A DNA stretch of 64,000 nucleotides from Alphaproteobacteria bacterium (GTDB lineage: Bacteria; Pseudomonadota; Alphaproteobacteria; Caulobacterales; Parvularculaceae): assembly GCA_030433215.1 (NCBI GenBank), contig JAUIMC010000015.1, positions 29,847-93,846 on the forward strand, given 5' to 3'. Of this stretch, positions 17,074-25,752 are shown piece after piece. A program made the translations under genes and the position numbers. The notes below the pieces were generated by a model that had not been told where the DNA came from, did no database searches, and saw only the letters and a program-made list of their open reading frames with translations. Numbering within the stretch: the first letter of the stretch is position 1; every line of letters starts with the position of its first letter.

Positions 17074-17226
17074 CGTCGCGTTGCAGCAAAAAAAGTCCCG
17101 TTTGGGATCGCGAAAACGCACTCTTTATTGTGAGAATCCGGCTTTATTGTTACGAATTTGCGACTGGAATCGCGGCGCGCATCCGCGCCGATTCGCGCCG
17201 CCCGGCGCCATCAGGAGGGGTCTAAA

Positions 17227-19542
17227 ATGAAACCGACCGGACTTCATAAAAAGATGTTGCTTGCCGGCTGTTCCGCAGGCGCGATGTTCGCCTCGCAGGC
17301 GACGCTGGCGCAGGACGAGATCATCGTCACCGCCCAGAAACGTGCTGAATCGATTCAGGATGTGCCGCTGGCGATCACGGCGCTGTCCGGCGAGTTCACG
17401 CGCGAGGTCAATCTCGACGACGTCAAGGACCTCGTGAAATTCACGCCGGGGGTCACCGGCAACTCCGCGGACAGTTTCATCGACACGCTGTCCATGCGCG
17501 GCATTCTCACCAATGATTTCGGCGCCGGCGGCGATCCGTCTATCGGCCTTTTCAAGAACGGACTTTATCAGGGCCGCAACGGCGCGGTGGTGACGAGCCT
17601 TTACGACATGGAGCGCGCGGAAGTGCTGCGCGGTCCGCAAGGGTTCCTGTTCGGGCGCAACGCCATCGGCGGCGCTATCTCCGTTCATACGGCGCGGCCG
17701 AATTTCGACGGCGTCAACGGCTATGTCGAAGCTGATGTCGCCGAGCGCAACCGCTTCTTTGGCGAAGGCGCGGTCAATATTCCGCTGTCGGACGTTTTCG
17801 CCGTGCGCATCGCCGGCTATGGCGGCCATGAAGACGGCTATGTGGATAACGCCTCTTTCCCGAACAACGACCCGCTGATCGAACCCGAGAAATATGCGGG
17901 CCGCTTCTCGGCGCTCTACAGCGACGGCCCTTTTGAGGCTTTTTTCACGGCGGAATATGAGGAGCGCAAGCAGTCGGGATCGGTTTACCGGGCGACGGAA
18001 GGCGGGCCCGGCTGGGATAATCTTGTCGATATATTCGGCGTTTCCCTCGGCGGCGACGGGCGCGACATCGACAGCGACCTGCAGCTTGGCGAGGCGGACG
18101 ATTCGGAGATTTTGAGCTTTGGTCTGGAGCTGACCTATGATCTCGGCGGCGCGTTCATCACCTCGCTTACCGGCTACAAGGATCACGATTATTACTACGC
18201 CGAGGATTTCGACGGCACGCCGCTCGGGATCAACGCCTACGCACAGGACCAGACCGGCAATTATTTCGAGCAGGAAGTGCGGGTCGTTTCCGACACCGAC
18301 GGGCCGCTCTCCTGGTATGCGGGCGCGAGCTTCTACAATGAAGAAATCGACGTTCTCTTCACGCAAGGCGCCGATGAAGAGGTGATGTGCGAATTCTACT
18401 GGAGCTATTACGGCATCAACTCCTGCTCCGATTATTTCGCCTATTACTACTACACATTCACCTCGACCCCGGAAGGGCTGGTCGAGAGCAACGCCGTCAG
18501 CGGGCGCTATCACGGCTGGGCGGCTTATGTGGACGCCACGCTGGCGCTGTCTGACAGGTTCGATATCGGCGTTGGAATCCGCTATTCGAAAGACGTCAAG
18601 AAATTCTCCATCAGCGGCCTTCCGGTCATGAGCGATCTCGGCCCTTATTTCGGGGTCGGCTTCACGACGGCTGAACCGCTCGAAGACAAGCAGAGCTGGG
18701 ATGCGTTTACGCCGCGTTTCATCGCGCGCTTTTATCCGAGCGACAACTGGACGCTTTTCGCCAGCGCCACGCGCGGCTTCAAATCCGGCGGCTATGGCAG
18801 CTTCTTCATCTCGCCGTCGAGCGTCACCTATTGCGGGCCTTTCGACGACAGCTGTCTCAATCTGACCAATGCGGATGCTTCGCCCAACGCCTTCGATCCG
18901 GAGAAGGTCTGGTCCTATGAGGCGGGCGTTAAGGGTTCGCTCTTCGGCGGCGCGACGCGCGTCGACGCTAACGTCTATTATTATCAGTACAAAGACCTCC
19001 AGGTAAACGTGCCCGGCACGGGCGGCGGCATTCTTGTCGACAATGTCGGCGATGTGAAAGGCTGGGGCTTCGAGGCGTCCACCAACACCGATCTCGGCGA
19101 ATATTTCGATCTTTATTTCGCCGGGGCCTATGCAGACACCGACGTCACCAATGCGGAGCCGCTTTGCGACGGCACGCTCGATTGCGAAGGCTCCGCGCTC
19201 GGCCATGTGCCGAAAGTCTCTGCTTCAGCGGCCTTGCGCTTCAACTATCCGGTCGCGGGCGGCACGATGAAAGCGTCAGCCGAAGCTTTCGGCCAGTCCA
19301 AGACTTATGGCGGATTGTTGAAACCGGATTACGCGGTCAATGACGCTTATGTCGATCTTTCCCTGCGCTACGGTTATGCGTCGGATGCGGGCTGGAGCGT
19401 CATCGGTTATGTGGAGAACGTCACCAACGCGCTTTATTATGACGGCGTTTCGGAAGGCGGGAACTTTATTCCGGCGCACTATTTCGGCCCGAGCCGGCCG
19501 CGCACCTTCGGCATCTTGATGACCTACGAATTCGGGGGCTGA
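17227..19542 (+). CDS. TonB-dependent outer-membrane receptor of the amine island
   Basis: The 771-residue precursor has a signal peptide (cleavage near FASQATLAQ, about residue 27), the TonB-box-like start DEIIVTAQKR, a plug domain with SMRGI and RGPQGFLFGRNAIGGAI (about 132-148), and a long beta-barrel ending in TYEFGG with a terminal aromatic/aliphatic pattern typical of barrels. GGAGGGG at 17215-17220 supports ATG 17227 rather than the upstream in-frame codon. One barrel loop is unusually rich in tyrosine and contains cysteines (about residues 383-412). Its ligand is unknown; the surrounding amine genes and the shared palindrome suggest an amine conjugate. Confidence 0.9.
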   Translation: MKPTGLHKKMLLAGCSAGAMFASQATLAQDEIIVTAQKRAESIQDVPLAITALSGEFTREVNLDDVKDLVKFTPGVTGNSADSFIDTLSMRGILTNDFGAGGDPSIGLFKNGLYQGRNGAVVTSLYDMERAEVLRGPQGFLFGRNAIGGAISVHTARPNFDGVNGYVEADVAERNRFFGEGAVNIPLSDVFAVRIAGYGGHEDGYVDNASFPNNDPLIEPEKYAGRFSALYSDGPFEAFFTAEYEERKQSGSVYRATEGGPGWDNLVDIFGVSLGGDGRDIDSDLQLGEADDSEILSFGLELTYDLGGAFITSLTGYKDHDYYYAEDFDGTPLGINAYAQDQTGNYFEQEVRVVSDTDGPLSWYAGASFYNEEIDVLFTQGADEEVMCEFYWSYYGINSCSDYFAYYYYTFTSTPEGLVESNAVSGRYHGWAAYVDATLALSDRFDIGVGIRYSKDVKKFSISGLPVMSDLGPYFGVGFTTAEPLEDKQSWDAFTPRFIARFYPSDNWTLFASATRGFKSGGYGSFFISPSSVTYCGPFDDSCLNLTNADASPNAFDPEKVWSYEAGVKGSLFGGATRVDANVYYYQYKDLQVNVPGTGGGILVDNVGDVKGWGFEASTNTDLGEYFDLYFAGAYADTDVTNAEPLCDGTLDCEGSALGHVPKVSASAALRFNYPVAGGTMKASAEAFGQSKTYGGLLKPDYAVNDAYVDLSLRYGYASDAGWSVIGYVENVTNALYYDGVSEGGNFIPAHYFGPSRPRTFGILMTYEFGG

Positions 19543-19565
19543 CGCCCGCCGTCACTTGAGAAAAC

Positions 19566-19593
19566 GCGCGCCCGTTGCGTATGACGGGCGCGC
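19566..19593. promoter_or_regulatory. Strong hairpin between the TonB receptor and the membrane protein gene
   Basis: A perfect ten-base stem GCGCGCCCGT (19566-19575) / ACGGGCGCGC (19584-19593) has an eight-base loop. No T run follows, so it is not a classical terminator; it could stabilise the receptor mRNA or reduce expression of the genes downstream. It ends 15 bases before the next start codon and covers the usual ribosome approach. Confidence 0.5.
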
Positions 19594-19608
19594 CAAACCG
19601 GACTGGCT

Positions 19609-20436
19609 ATGATCATTAAAACCGGCGTTCTCTTTCAGGCCTTCAAATATCTGGTCTACGCGCTGCTGGCGGTCAACACCGGTCACTTCTTCCTCGAAAA
19701 CTTTGCAGGCAGCGCCGTCACCTATGGCGACGGCATGGGCCTGCGCGACGTCATCGTCGCCTATACGGACTCCATCGACACCGCCGCCTGGCTGGTGCTT
19801 CTCTTGCTGCTTGAGCTCGAGACCTTCGTCCTGCCGGACCATATCAAGGCCTGGGCGGAGTGGACGATCAACATCCTGACCGTCATCTGTTTCGCGATCA
19901 TCCTCTATGCGCTTTATGGCTATATCGCGACGCTCTGGATTCCCCTCGGTTTTGAACCTTACGCCGGCGCCGATCCCTGCACGCTGGTGGGAACGAATGT
20001 CAGCTACGCCCTCGCGCTTGACGATTATGTGCCGCTCACGGCTGACAACTGTCTTACGCTCGCTGATGAGGCTTACTTCCACCCCGAAGCCAATCTCCTG
20101 GCGACGCCGGAGAATTTGAGCAATATCAGCCGTCTTGCCTGGACGGACGTGGTCAACGCCAGCATCTGGGTGGTCATTGTTGCGGTGCTTGAGCTTGAGG
20201 TTTATCTGCATTCCTCGAAGCTTTTCGGCACGAAGTTCTTTTTCGCCTATAAGTCCGCGAAACTGCTGTTTTACGGAACGCTTTTTGTCTGCGCTTATTA
20301 CTGGTGGATGCTTGGCGAGCCCTGGGACGCATGGGATGCGTTTTTATGGCTGGTCGCGTTCTTCTTCATCGAGATGAACATGCTCTCCTGGCAGGAAGAG
20401 AACGCGCAAAAGCGAAAAGCAGGCAAGCTCCTCTGA
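19609..20436 (+). CDS. Six-helix membrane protein of unknown function with internal duplication
   Basis: I do not recognise the family. The 275 residues hold about six hydrophobic segments (near 8-28, 57-77, 84-112, 184-204, 219-240, 244-263) and a central non-membrane loop (about 115-182) with two cysteines (PCTLVG and DNCL). The two halves resemble each other: AWLVLLLLLELETF in helix 2 and IWVVIVAVLELEVY in helix 4 carry the same buried LELE acidic pair, pointing to a duplicated three-helix unit. The start lacks a clear ribosome site and follows a strong hairpin. It lies between the TonB receptor and aldehyde dehydrogenase genes, so transport or sensing of an amine is a guess only. Confidence 0.75.
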   Translation: MIIKTGVLFQAFKYLVYALLAVNTGHFFLENFAGSAVTYGDGMGLRDVIVAYTDSIDTAAWLVLLLLLELETFVLPDHIKAWAEWTINILTVICFAIILYALYGYIATLWIPLGFEPYAGADPCTLVGTNVSYALALDDYVPLTADNCLTLADEAYFHPEANLLATPENLSNISRLAWTDVVNASIWVVIVAVLELEVYLHSSKLFGTKFFFAYKSAKLLFYGTLFVCAYYWWMLGEPWDAWDAFLWLVAFFFIEMNMLSWQEENAQKRKAGKLL

Positions 20437-20473
20437 GCCGCCGCCTGGCCGGCGGTCAACAAACTGGTGTGTT

Positions 20474-21967
20474 ATGAGATTTTCGAAATCGGTCGCTGAT
20501 GCGCTTCAGGGCGTATCCTTGCGCGGCGACGCCTTCATCAATGGCGCATTCCGCCCTGCGAAAAGCGGCGAGACCCTGCCATGCGTGACGCCCATTGATG
20601 GGGCTGAGATCGCGCGTCTTGCGGCCTGCGACGTCGGCGATGTTGAAGACGCGGTCGCCGCCGCGCGCGCGAGTTTTGAGGCAGGCCATTGGCGCAAGCT
20701 GGCGCCGCGCGAGAAAAAGAAGATCCTTTTCGCCTTCGCCGACAAGCTCGAGGCTCACGCCGAAGAACTGGCGCTCATCGAAACCCTCGACATGGGCAAG
20801 CCCATTGCGAACACCAAAAGCGCCGATATTCCGCTCGTCATCCAGACCGTGCGCTACTACGCCGAAGCCATCGACAAGGTGAATGACGAGCTTGGGCCTT
20901 CGCCCCATAACGCCGTCTCCATGATCGTGCGCGAGCCTTTGGGCGTCGTCGGCGCGGTGACGCCCTGGAATTTCCCGCTTCTGATGGCCTCGTGGAAGTT
21001 CGCCCCGGCGCTGGCGACCGGCAATTCGGTTGTGATGAAGCCGGCGGAGCAGGCGAGCCTTTCCATGTTGCGCGCGGCGGAGCTCGCTATGGAAGCGGGG
21101 CTCCCCGAAGGCGTCCTCAATGTCGTGCCGGGCGAGGGGGCGAAAGCCGGCAAGGCGCTGGCTTTGCACATGGATGTGGATGGGATCGTCTTCACCGGCT
21201 CTACGGCGGTGGGCAAGCTGATCATGGGCTACGCCGCGCAATCGAATCTCAAGCGCGTCGGCCTCGAATGCGGCGGCAAGAGCCCCCAGATCGTCATGGA
21301 AGACTGCCCCGATTTCGACGCCGCGGCGGACGCGGCGGCCTGGGCCGTGTTTTACGATCAGGGGCAGGTTTGCACTGCGGGGACGCGGCTTCTCGTGCAG
21401 AACTCCATCAAGAAAGAGTTCCTCGAAAAAGTCGCCGCCGTCGCGAAAGGTCTCGCGCCCGGCGATCCCCTCGATCCGGAAACGAAATTCGGCGCCCTCG
21501 TCGACGAGGCGCAGATGAACACCGTGCTCGGCTATATCCGCAAAGGGAACGAAGAAGGCGCGACCTTGTTGGCTGGGGGCGAGCGCGCGCATGGGCAAAG
21601 CGGCGGCTTTTACGTGGAGCCGACGATTTTCGACGGCGTCGACAATAAGATGACCATCGCCCAGGAGGAGATTTTCGGTCCGGTCATTTCCGCCATCGGC
21701 TTTGACGATTTCGACGAGGCCATGACCATCGCGAACGACACCATTTACGGGCTTGCGGCGGGCATATGGACCAGCAATATCAACACCGCCCATCGCGCCG
21801 CGCGGGTTTTGCGCGCGGGCAATGTGTGGGTCAATTGCTGGGACGGCAGCGACATCACCACGCCCTTCGGCGGCTTCAAGCAATCCGGCTTCGGCCGCGA
21901 CCGCTCCTTGCATGCGCTCGACAAATACACCGAGCTCAAGACCATCTGGATGCAACTGTCTGAGTAG
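20474..21967 (+). CDS. puuC: Aldehyde dehydrogenase, gamma-glutamyl-aminobutyraldehyde dehydrogenase type
   Basis: This 497-residue NAD(P)-dependent aldehyde dehydrogenase has GVVGAVTPWNFPL (about residues 155-167), FTGSTAVG (about 238), the general-base glutamate in LECGGKSP (about 260) and the catalytic cysteine in GQVCTAGTR (about 297). In the Puu pathway such enzymes oxidise the gamma-glutamyl aldehyde made by PuuB to gamma-glutamyl-GABA. It sits 37 bases after the membrane protein gene and 12 before an aminotransferase. Overall form matches PuuC/AldH, but aminoaldehydes from direct transamination are equally plausible substrates. Confidence 0.85.
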   Translation: MRFSKSVADALQGVSLRGDAFINGAFRPAKSGETLPCVTPIDGAEIARLAACDVGDVEDAVAAARASFEAGHWRKLAPREKKKILFAFADKLEAHAEELALIETLDMGKPIANTKSADIPLVIQTVRYYAEAIDKVNDELGPSPHNAVSMIVREPLGVVGAVTPWNFPLLMASWKFAPALATGNSVVMKPAEQASLSMLRAAELAMEAGLPEGVLNVVPGEGAKAGKALALHMDVDGIVFTGSTAVGKLIMGYAAQSNLKRVGLECGGKSPQIVMEDCPDFDAAADAAAWAVFYDQGQVCTAGTRLLVQNSIKKEFLEKVAAVAKGLAPGDPLDPETKFGALVDEAQMNTVLGYIRKGNEEGATLLAGGERAHGQSGGFYVEPTIFDGVDNKMTIAQEEIFGPVISAIGFDDFDEAMTIANDTIYGLAAGIWTSNINTAHRAARVLRAGNVWVNCWDGSDITTPFGGFKQSGFGRDRSLHALDKYTELKTIWMQLSE

Positions 21968-21979
21968 GACCGAAAGACT

Positions 21980-23314
21980 ATGACGAACGAAACCCAACCC
22001 GGACGCAATGACTGGCTTCAGTCTTACTGGATGCCCTTCACGCCGAATAAAGCCTTCAAGGCGTCCCCGCGCATCTATGAAAGCGCCGAAGGGGTTTATT
22101 ACAAGACCAGCGACGGACGGACGATCCTCGACAGCTTTTCAGGGCTTTGGTGCTGCAATCTCGGACACCGCCATCCGAAAATTTCCGAAGCGATCAAGGC
22201 CCAGGTAGACGAGCTCGACTATTCGAATTCGTTCAATTTCGGCCACCCCAAAATCTTCGAACTCGCCAATGTCCTCGCCGATCAGTTTCCTGGCGATCTA
22301 GACCATGTGTTTTTCGTCAATTCCGGCTCGGAAGCGGCGGATACGGCGCTGAAACTCGCCATCGCCTATCAGCGCCACAAAGGCGAGGGGACGCGCACCC
22401 GCCTTATCGGCCGCGTCAACGGTTATCACGGGGTCGGTTTCGGCGGCATCTCCGTCGGCGGCATGGTCAATAACCGCAAATATTTCGGCAGTCTGTTGCC
22501 CGGCGTCGATCATCTGAGTTTTCCCTACGACCCGGCGACGCAAAGCTTTACGCGCGGCGAACCCGACGCCGATGTTGAACCTTACATGAGCCAGCTCGAA
22601 GAGATCATCGCGCTGCATGACGCTTCGACCATCGCGGCGGTGATGGTTGAGCCCTTCGCCGGATCGGGCGGGGTTTTCATACCGCCGAAAAATTATTTGA
22701 AGCGTCTGCGCGAAGTGACGAAGAAGCACGGCATCTTGTTGATCGTCGACGAAGTCATCTCCGGCTTCGGCCGCATGGGCGCGCCGAACGCCGCGAGCCA
22801 TTACGGGGTCGAGCCGGACATCGTGACGGTCGCCAAGGCGATCAACAACGCAGCCGTGCCCATGGGTGCGGCGATAGTCAGGAAGGAAATCTACGACACC
22901 TTCATGGAAGCGATGCCGGCAGGCGTCGAGTTTTTCCACGGCTACACCTATTCCGGCCATCCGCTGGCGGCGGCGGCGGCGCTCGCGGCGCAGGAGGTCT
23001 TCAGGACCGAGGGCGTTTACGAACACGCCCGCGAGCTGGCGCCCTATTTCGAGGAGGGCGTCCACTCCCTCAAGGGCGAGCCTAACGTCGTGGATATCCG
23101 CAATATCGGCCTCGCCGCCGGGATCACGGTTGCGGCGCGGGACGGCGCGCCGGGGGCCCGGGGCGGGGAGGTGTTTCTCAAGACCTATGAGGAAGGCGTC
23201 GCGATCCGCGCCAATGGCGACAATCTCGCCGTCGCGCCGATCCTGACCATGGGGCGGGCCGAAATCGACCAGACTATTGAGGCCCTCAGAAAGGGCCTGC
23301 GGGCGGCGGCCTGA
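21980..23314 (+). CDS. Class III aminotransferase, omega-amino acid-pyruvate type
   Basis: The 444-residue protein is a PLP enzyme with FVNSGSEAADTALKLA (about residues 112-127), LLIVDEVISGFGRMG (cofactor aspartate, about 252-266) and VTVAKAINNAAVPMG with the Schiff-base lysine (about 285). Beginning SYWMPFTPNKAFK is typical of beta-alanine/omega-amino acid-pyruvate transaminases. It could take the amino group from GABA, beta-alanine or diamines. It ends the plus-strand gene set of the amine island and is distinct from the SpuC-like gene at 9388. Confidence 0.87.
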   Translation: MTNETQPGRNDWLQSYWMPFTPNKAFKASPRIYESAEGVYYKTSDGRTILDSFSGLWCCNLGHRHPKISEAIKAQVDELDYSNSFNFGHPKIFELANVLADQFPGDLDHVFFVNSGSEAADTALKLAIAYQRHKGEGTRTRLIGRVNGYHGVGFGGISVGGMVNNRKYFGSLLPGVDHLSFPYDPATQSFTRGEPDADVEPYMSQLEEIIALHDASTIAAVMVEPFAGSGGVFIPPKNYLKRLREVTKKHGILLIVDEVISGFGRMGAPNAASHYGVEPDIVTVAKAINNAAVPMGAAIVRKEIYDTFMEAMPAGVEFFHGYTYSGHPLAAAAALAAQEVFRTEGVYEHARELAPYFEEGVHSLKGEPNVVDIRNIGLAAGITVAARDGAPGARGGEVFLKTYEEGVAIRANGDNLAVAPILTMGRAEIDQTIEALRKGLRAAA

Positions 23315-23419
23315 AAAAAGCCGCCATTGGGCGCAAGGCTCGGCGCAGGGCTGGCCAGCCCGGCCCGCTCCCGGGGCTCGCGTTGCCTCTGGCCTCAAAG
23401 GCCGTTAGAACCGGCCCGC

Positions 23420-23440
23420 TCCGGATCAGGGTCATCCGGA
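23420..23440. promoter_or_regulatory. Hairpin upstream of the yfgM-like gene
   Basis: The inverted repeat TCCGGAT (23420-23426) / ATCCGGA (23434-23440) has a seven-base loop and ends 40 bases before the GTG start at 23481. No T run follows. A second perfect palindrome GGGCTGGCCAGCCC lies at 23348-23361 in the same 166-bp gap. They may end the preceding transcript or be mRNA leader structure. Confidence 0.35.
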
Positions 23441-23480
23441 AAGGGTTGAAACGAACCGGAACAGCGGCAGGGACCAATAC

Positions 23481-24323
23481 GTGGCCAACGAAGACAGCGC
23501 GTTAAGAGAAGTAGATGAGGCGCTTGAAGAAGAGCGCCAATGGGCGTTTTTCCGGGATAACGGGCCGGCGCTGATCGTCGGGGCGGTCCTGCTCGTGGCG
23601 GGCGTCGCCGGCTGGCAGGGGTGGTCGCATATGCGCACCCAGGCCGCCGAGGAGCAGGCGCTTGAATTCGACAACGCTGTCGATCTTCTCGCCCAGGATC
23701 CAACGGCGGGCCGCACGGCGCTCGCCGCCGTGGCCGAGGACGGCGGCGGCTATGGCGCGCTTGCGGCGTTGCGTCAGGCGAACTCCTACGCCGCCGGCGG
23801 GGAGCGCCTCAGAGCCATCGAGATTTATCGCGAGATTGCGAATGGCGATGCGCCGCGCAGGCTTCGCGAATTTGCGCAATTGCGCGCGGCCCTGCTGTCT
23901 CTCAATGACGGGCGCGATGCGGTGATGGGCGATCTCGGCGACCTTGCGGAAGGCGAGGGAGCTTACAGCTATCACGCCCGGGAAATTCTCGGCGTCGCGT
24001 CGCTCAACGAAAAAGATTACGAAAGCGCTGTGGTCGCCTTCAACGAATTATCGCTCGACATGAATGCGCCCGAAGGCGTGCGCGAGCGCGCGACGGAATT
24101 CGCCCAGCTCGCTGAAGAAGCAAGAGCAGGCGTGAACATTTTCGGCGAGTTGCGCCTTGAAGACGTTACGAGCACCCTCGGAGTCGATGACCCCGCCGCG
24201 CCGGGAGAAGACGCTGCAACGGCGAACGGGGATGCGCCGGAAGAAGCGTTGGAGGAGACGGCGGACGCTGTTGAACCGGGCGCCGCCGAAGACGACCATG
24301 ACGATCACAGTCACGAAGAGTAG
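23481..24323 (+). CDS. YfgM-like membrane-anchored TPR protein
   Basis: The 280-residue protein has a short cytoplasmic N-terminus (REVDEALEEERQWAFFRDNG), one membrane helix (about residues 29-48), a periplasmic TPR-like domain and a strongly acidic C-terminal tail. This is the architecture of YfgM, the SecYEG ancillary subunit, and the order with bamB and der matches E. coli yfgM-bamB-der, so a role in periplasmic folding or outer-membrane protein delivery is likely. Translation starts with GTG 23481. The acidic tail ending HDDHSHEE is longer than in enterobacteria. Confidence 0.85.
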   Translation: MANEDSALREVDEALEEERQWAFFRDNGPALIVGAVLLVAGVAGWQGWSHMRTQAAEEQALEFDNAVDLLAQDPTAGRTALAAVAEDGGGYGALAALRQANSYAAGGERLRAIEIYREIANGDAPRRLREFAQLRAALLSLNDGRDAVMGDLGDLAEGEGAYSYHAREILGVASLNEKDYESAVVAFNELSLDMNAPEGVRERATEFAQLAEEARAGVNIFGELRLEDVTSTLGVDDPAAPGEDAATANGDAPEEALEETADAVEPGAAEDDHDDHSHEE

Positions 24324-24326
24324 ATC

Positions 24327-25724
24327 ATGAAGCTTTCCCCGTTCTGGCGCAGCCTTGTCGCCGCCTTCGCTTTCGCCTTTCTGGCCGGCTGCGGCTCCAA
24401 TCCGATCACCAATCTCTTCAGCGGCGACGAAGAAGACGATCCCAATGCGCCCGATGAAGAGGACCGGATTTCGATCCTGGCGCTGGAGCGCGATCTGTCT
24501 CCCGATCCGCGCTATTCGAGCATGACGGTCGAGACGCCGCCGCCCTACGTCAATTCCTCCTGGACGCAGCCGGGCGGCGAAGCGGACCACACGCTGCACC
24601 ACCTCGCCGCGCCGCTTGAAATGAACACGCTCTGGAAGGCGGATGTGGGCGACGCCTCGCCCCGCCGCGCGCGGCTGACCTCGCCGCCGATCGTCGTCGA
24701 CGACCGCGTGTTCGTGATGGACGCCGCCGCAAACATTTCGGCGTTCAACGCCGAGGACGGCGAACTCGTCTGGCGTACGGAGCTAACGCCTGACATCGAC
24801 GAGCGCTTCCGCATCCGGGAAATCTTCCGCGGGCCCGACCCGGCGGAAATCGGCTTTGGCGGCGGCGTCGCCTATGAGCAGGGACGCATCTTCGTCACCT
24901 CGGGCTTCGGGTTCGTCGCGGCCCTCGACGCCCAGAGCGGCGAGGAGTTGTGGCGTATCGAGACCGAAGCGCCGGTCAGAACGCCGCCGACCGCCTATCG
25001 CGGCAAGGTCTATCTTTCGACCATCACCAATGAATTCATGGCGCTCAATCAGGAAACCGGCGCAAGCGAGTGGACCTTCCAGTCCTTCGAGGAAGCCGCG
25101 CGTTTCCTGTCTTCAGCGAGCCCGGCGGCCGCAGGCGATCTCGTGGTGGCGCCGTTCTCCTCCGGCGAACTCGTCGCCTTCATCGCCGACAACGGCCGCT
25201 CGGTCTGGGACATGACCTTGTCGCGGGAATCGCGCCTGACGGCGCTGTCGTCGCTCAACGACATTGCCGGCAGCCCGGTCATCGACCGCGGTCTCGTCTA
25301 TGTGGTCAGCCATGGCGGGCGGTTTTCCGCCATCGACATCCGGTCCGGCCAGGCGGTGTGGGAAAAACCCGTGGCGAGCCTGCAAATGCCCTGGGTCGCG
25401 GGCGATTTCATCTATCTCGTCACCATTGAGGGCGAGCTTCTCTGCGTGACGCGCAATGACGGCGGCATTGTCTGGCTGACCCAGCTTCCCCGGTATGAGA
25501 AAGAGAAAAAGAAGAAGGGCCGCATCTCCTGGGCGGGTCCAGTCTTCGCCGGCGACAGCCTTGTGCTTGTTTCCACCGATGAAGAAATGGTGCGGGTCAA
25601 TCCGGCGACAGGTGAGATCATCGAGACCAAGGAAATCGACGGCGGCTCGGTCGTTGCGCCCGTTGTCGCCGGTGAGAAGATCTTTGTCCTGACGGAAAAA
25701 GGCAAGCTGATCGCCATCCGCTAA
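24327..25724 (+). CDS. bamB: Outer-membrane assembly lipoprotein BamB
   Basis: BamB is the beta-propeller lipoprotein of the BAM complex. The 465-residue protein has a lipobox (FLAGCGSN, cysteine at about residue 23), an acidic linker, and repeated PQQ-like blades with the recurrent GxxxW pattern (ALDAQSGEELWRIE, AIDIRSGQAVWEK and similar). It begins three bases after the yfgM-like stop and precedes der, a conserved order. It is somewhat longer than the E. coli protein because of the linker. Confidence 0.92.
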   Translation: MKLSPFWRSLVAAFAFAFLAGCGSNPITNLFSGDEEDDPNAPDEEDRISILALERDLSPDPRYSSMTVETPPPYVNSSWTQPGGEADHTLHHLAAPLEMNTLWKADVGDASPRRARLTSPPIVVDDRVFVMDAAANISAFNAEDGELVWRTELTPDIDERFRIREIFRGPDPAEIGFGGGVAYEQGRIFVTSGFGFVAALDAQSGEELWRIETEAPVRTPPTAYRGKVYLSTITNEFMALNQETGASEWTFQSFEEAARFLSSASPAAAGDLVVAPFSSGELVAFIADNGRSVWDMTLSRESRLTALSSLNDIAGSPVIDRGLVYVVSHGGRFSAIDIRSGQAVWEKPVASLQMPWVAGDFIYLVTIEGELLCVTRNDGGIVWLTQLPRYEKEKKKKGRISWAGPVFAGDSLVLVSTDEEMVRVNPATGEIIETKEIDGGSVVAPVVAGEKIFVLTEKGKLIAIR

Positions 25725-25752
25725 CGCAAGATGGCTTTGCAAGTGAGTTCTG

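Noticed and set aside
17125..19206. Very long minus-strand ORF opposite the TonB receptor
   Set aside because: An antisense shadow caused by GC-rich codon structure; no family features, while the plus strand has a complete receptor.
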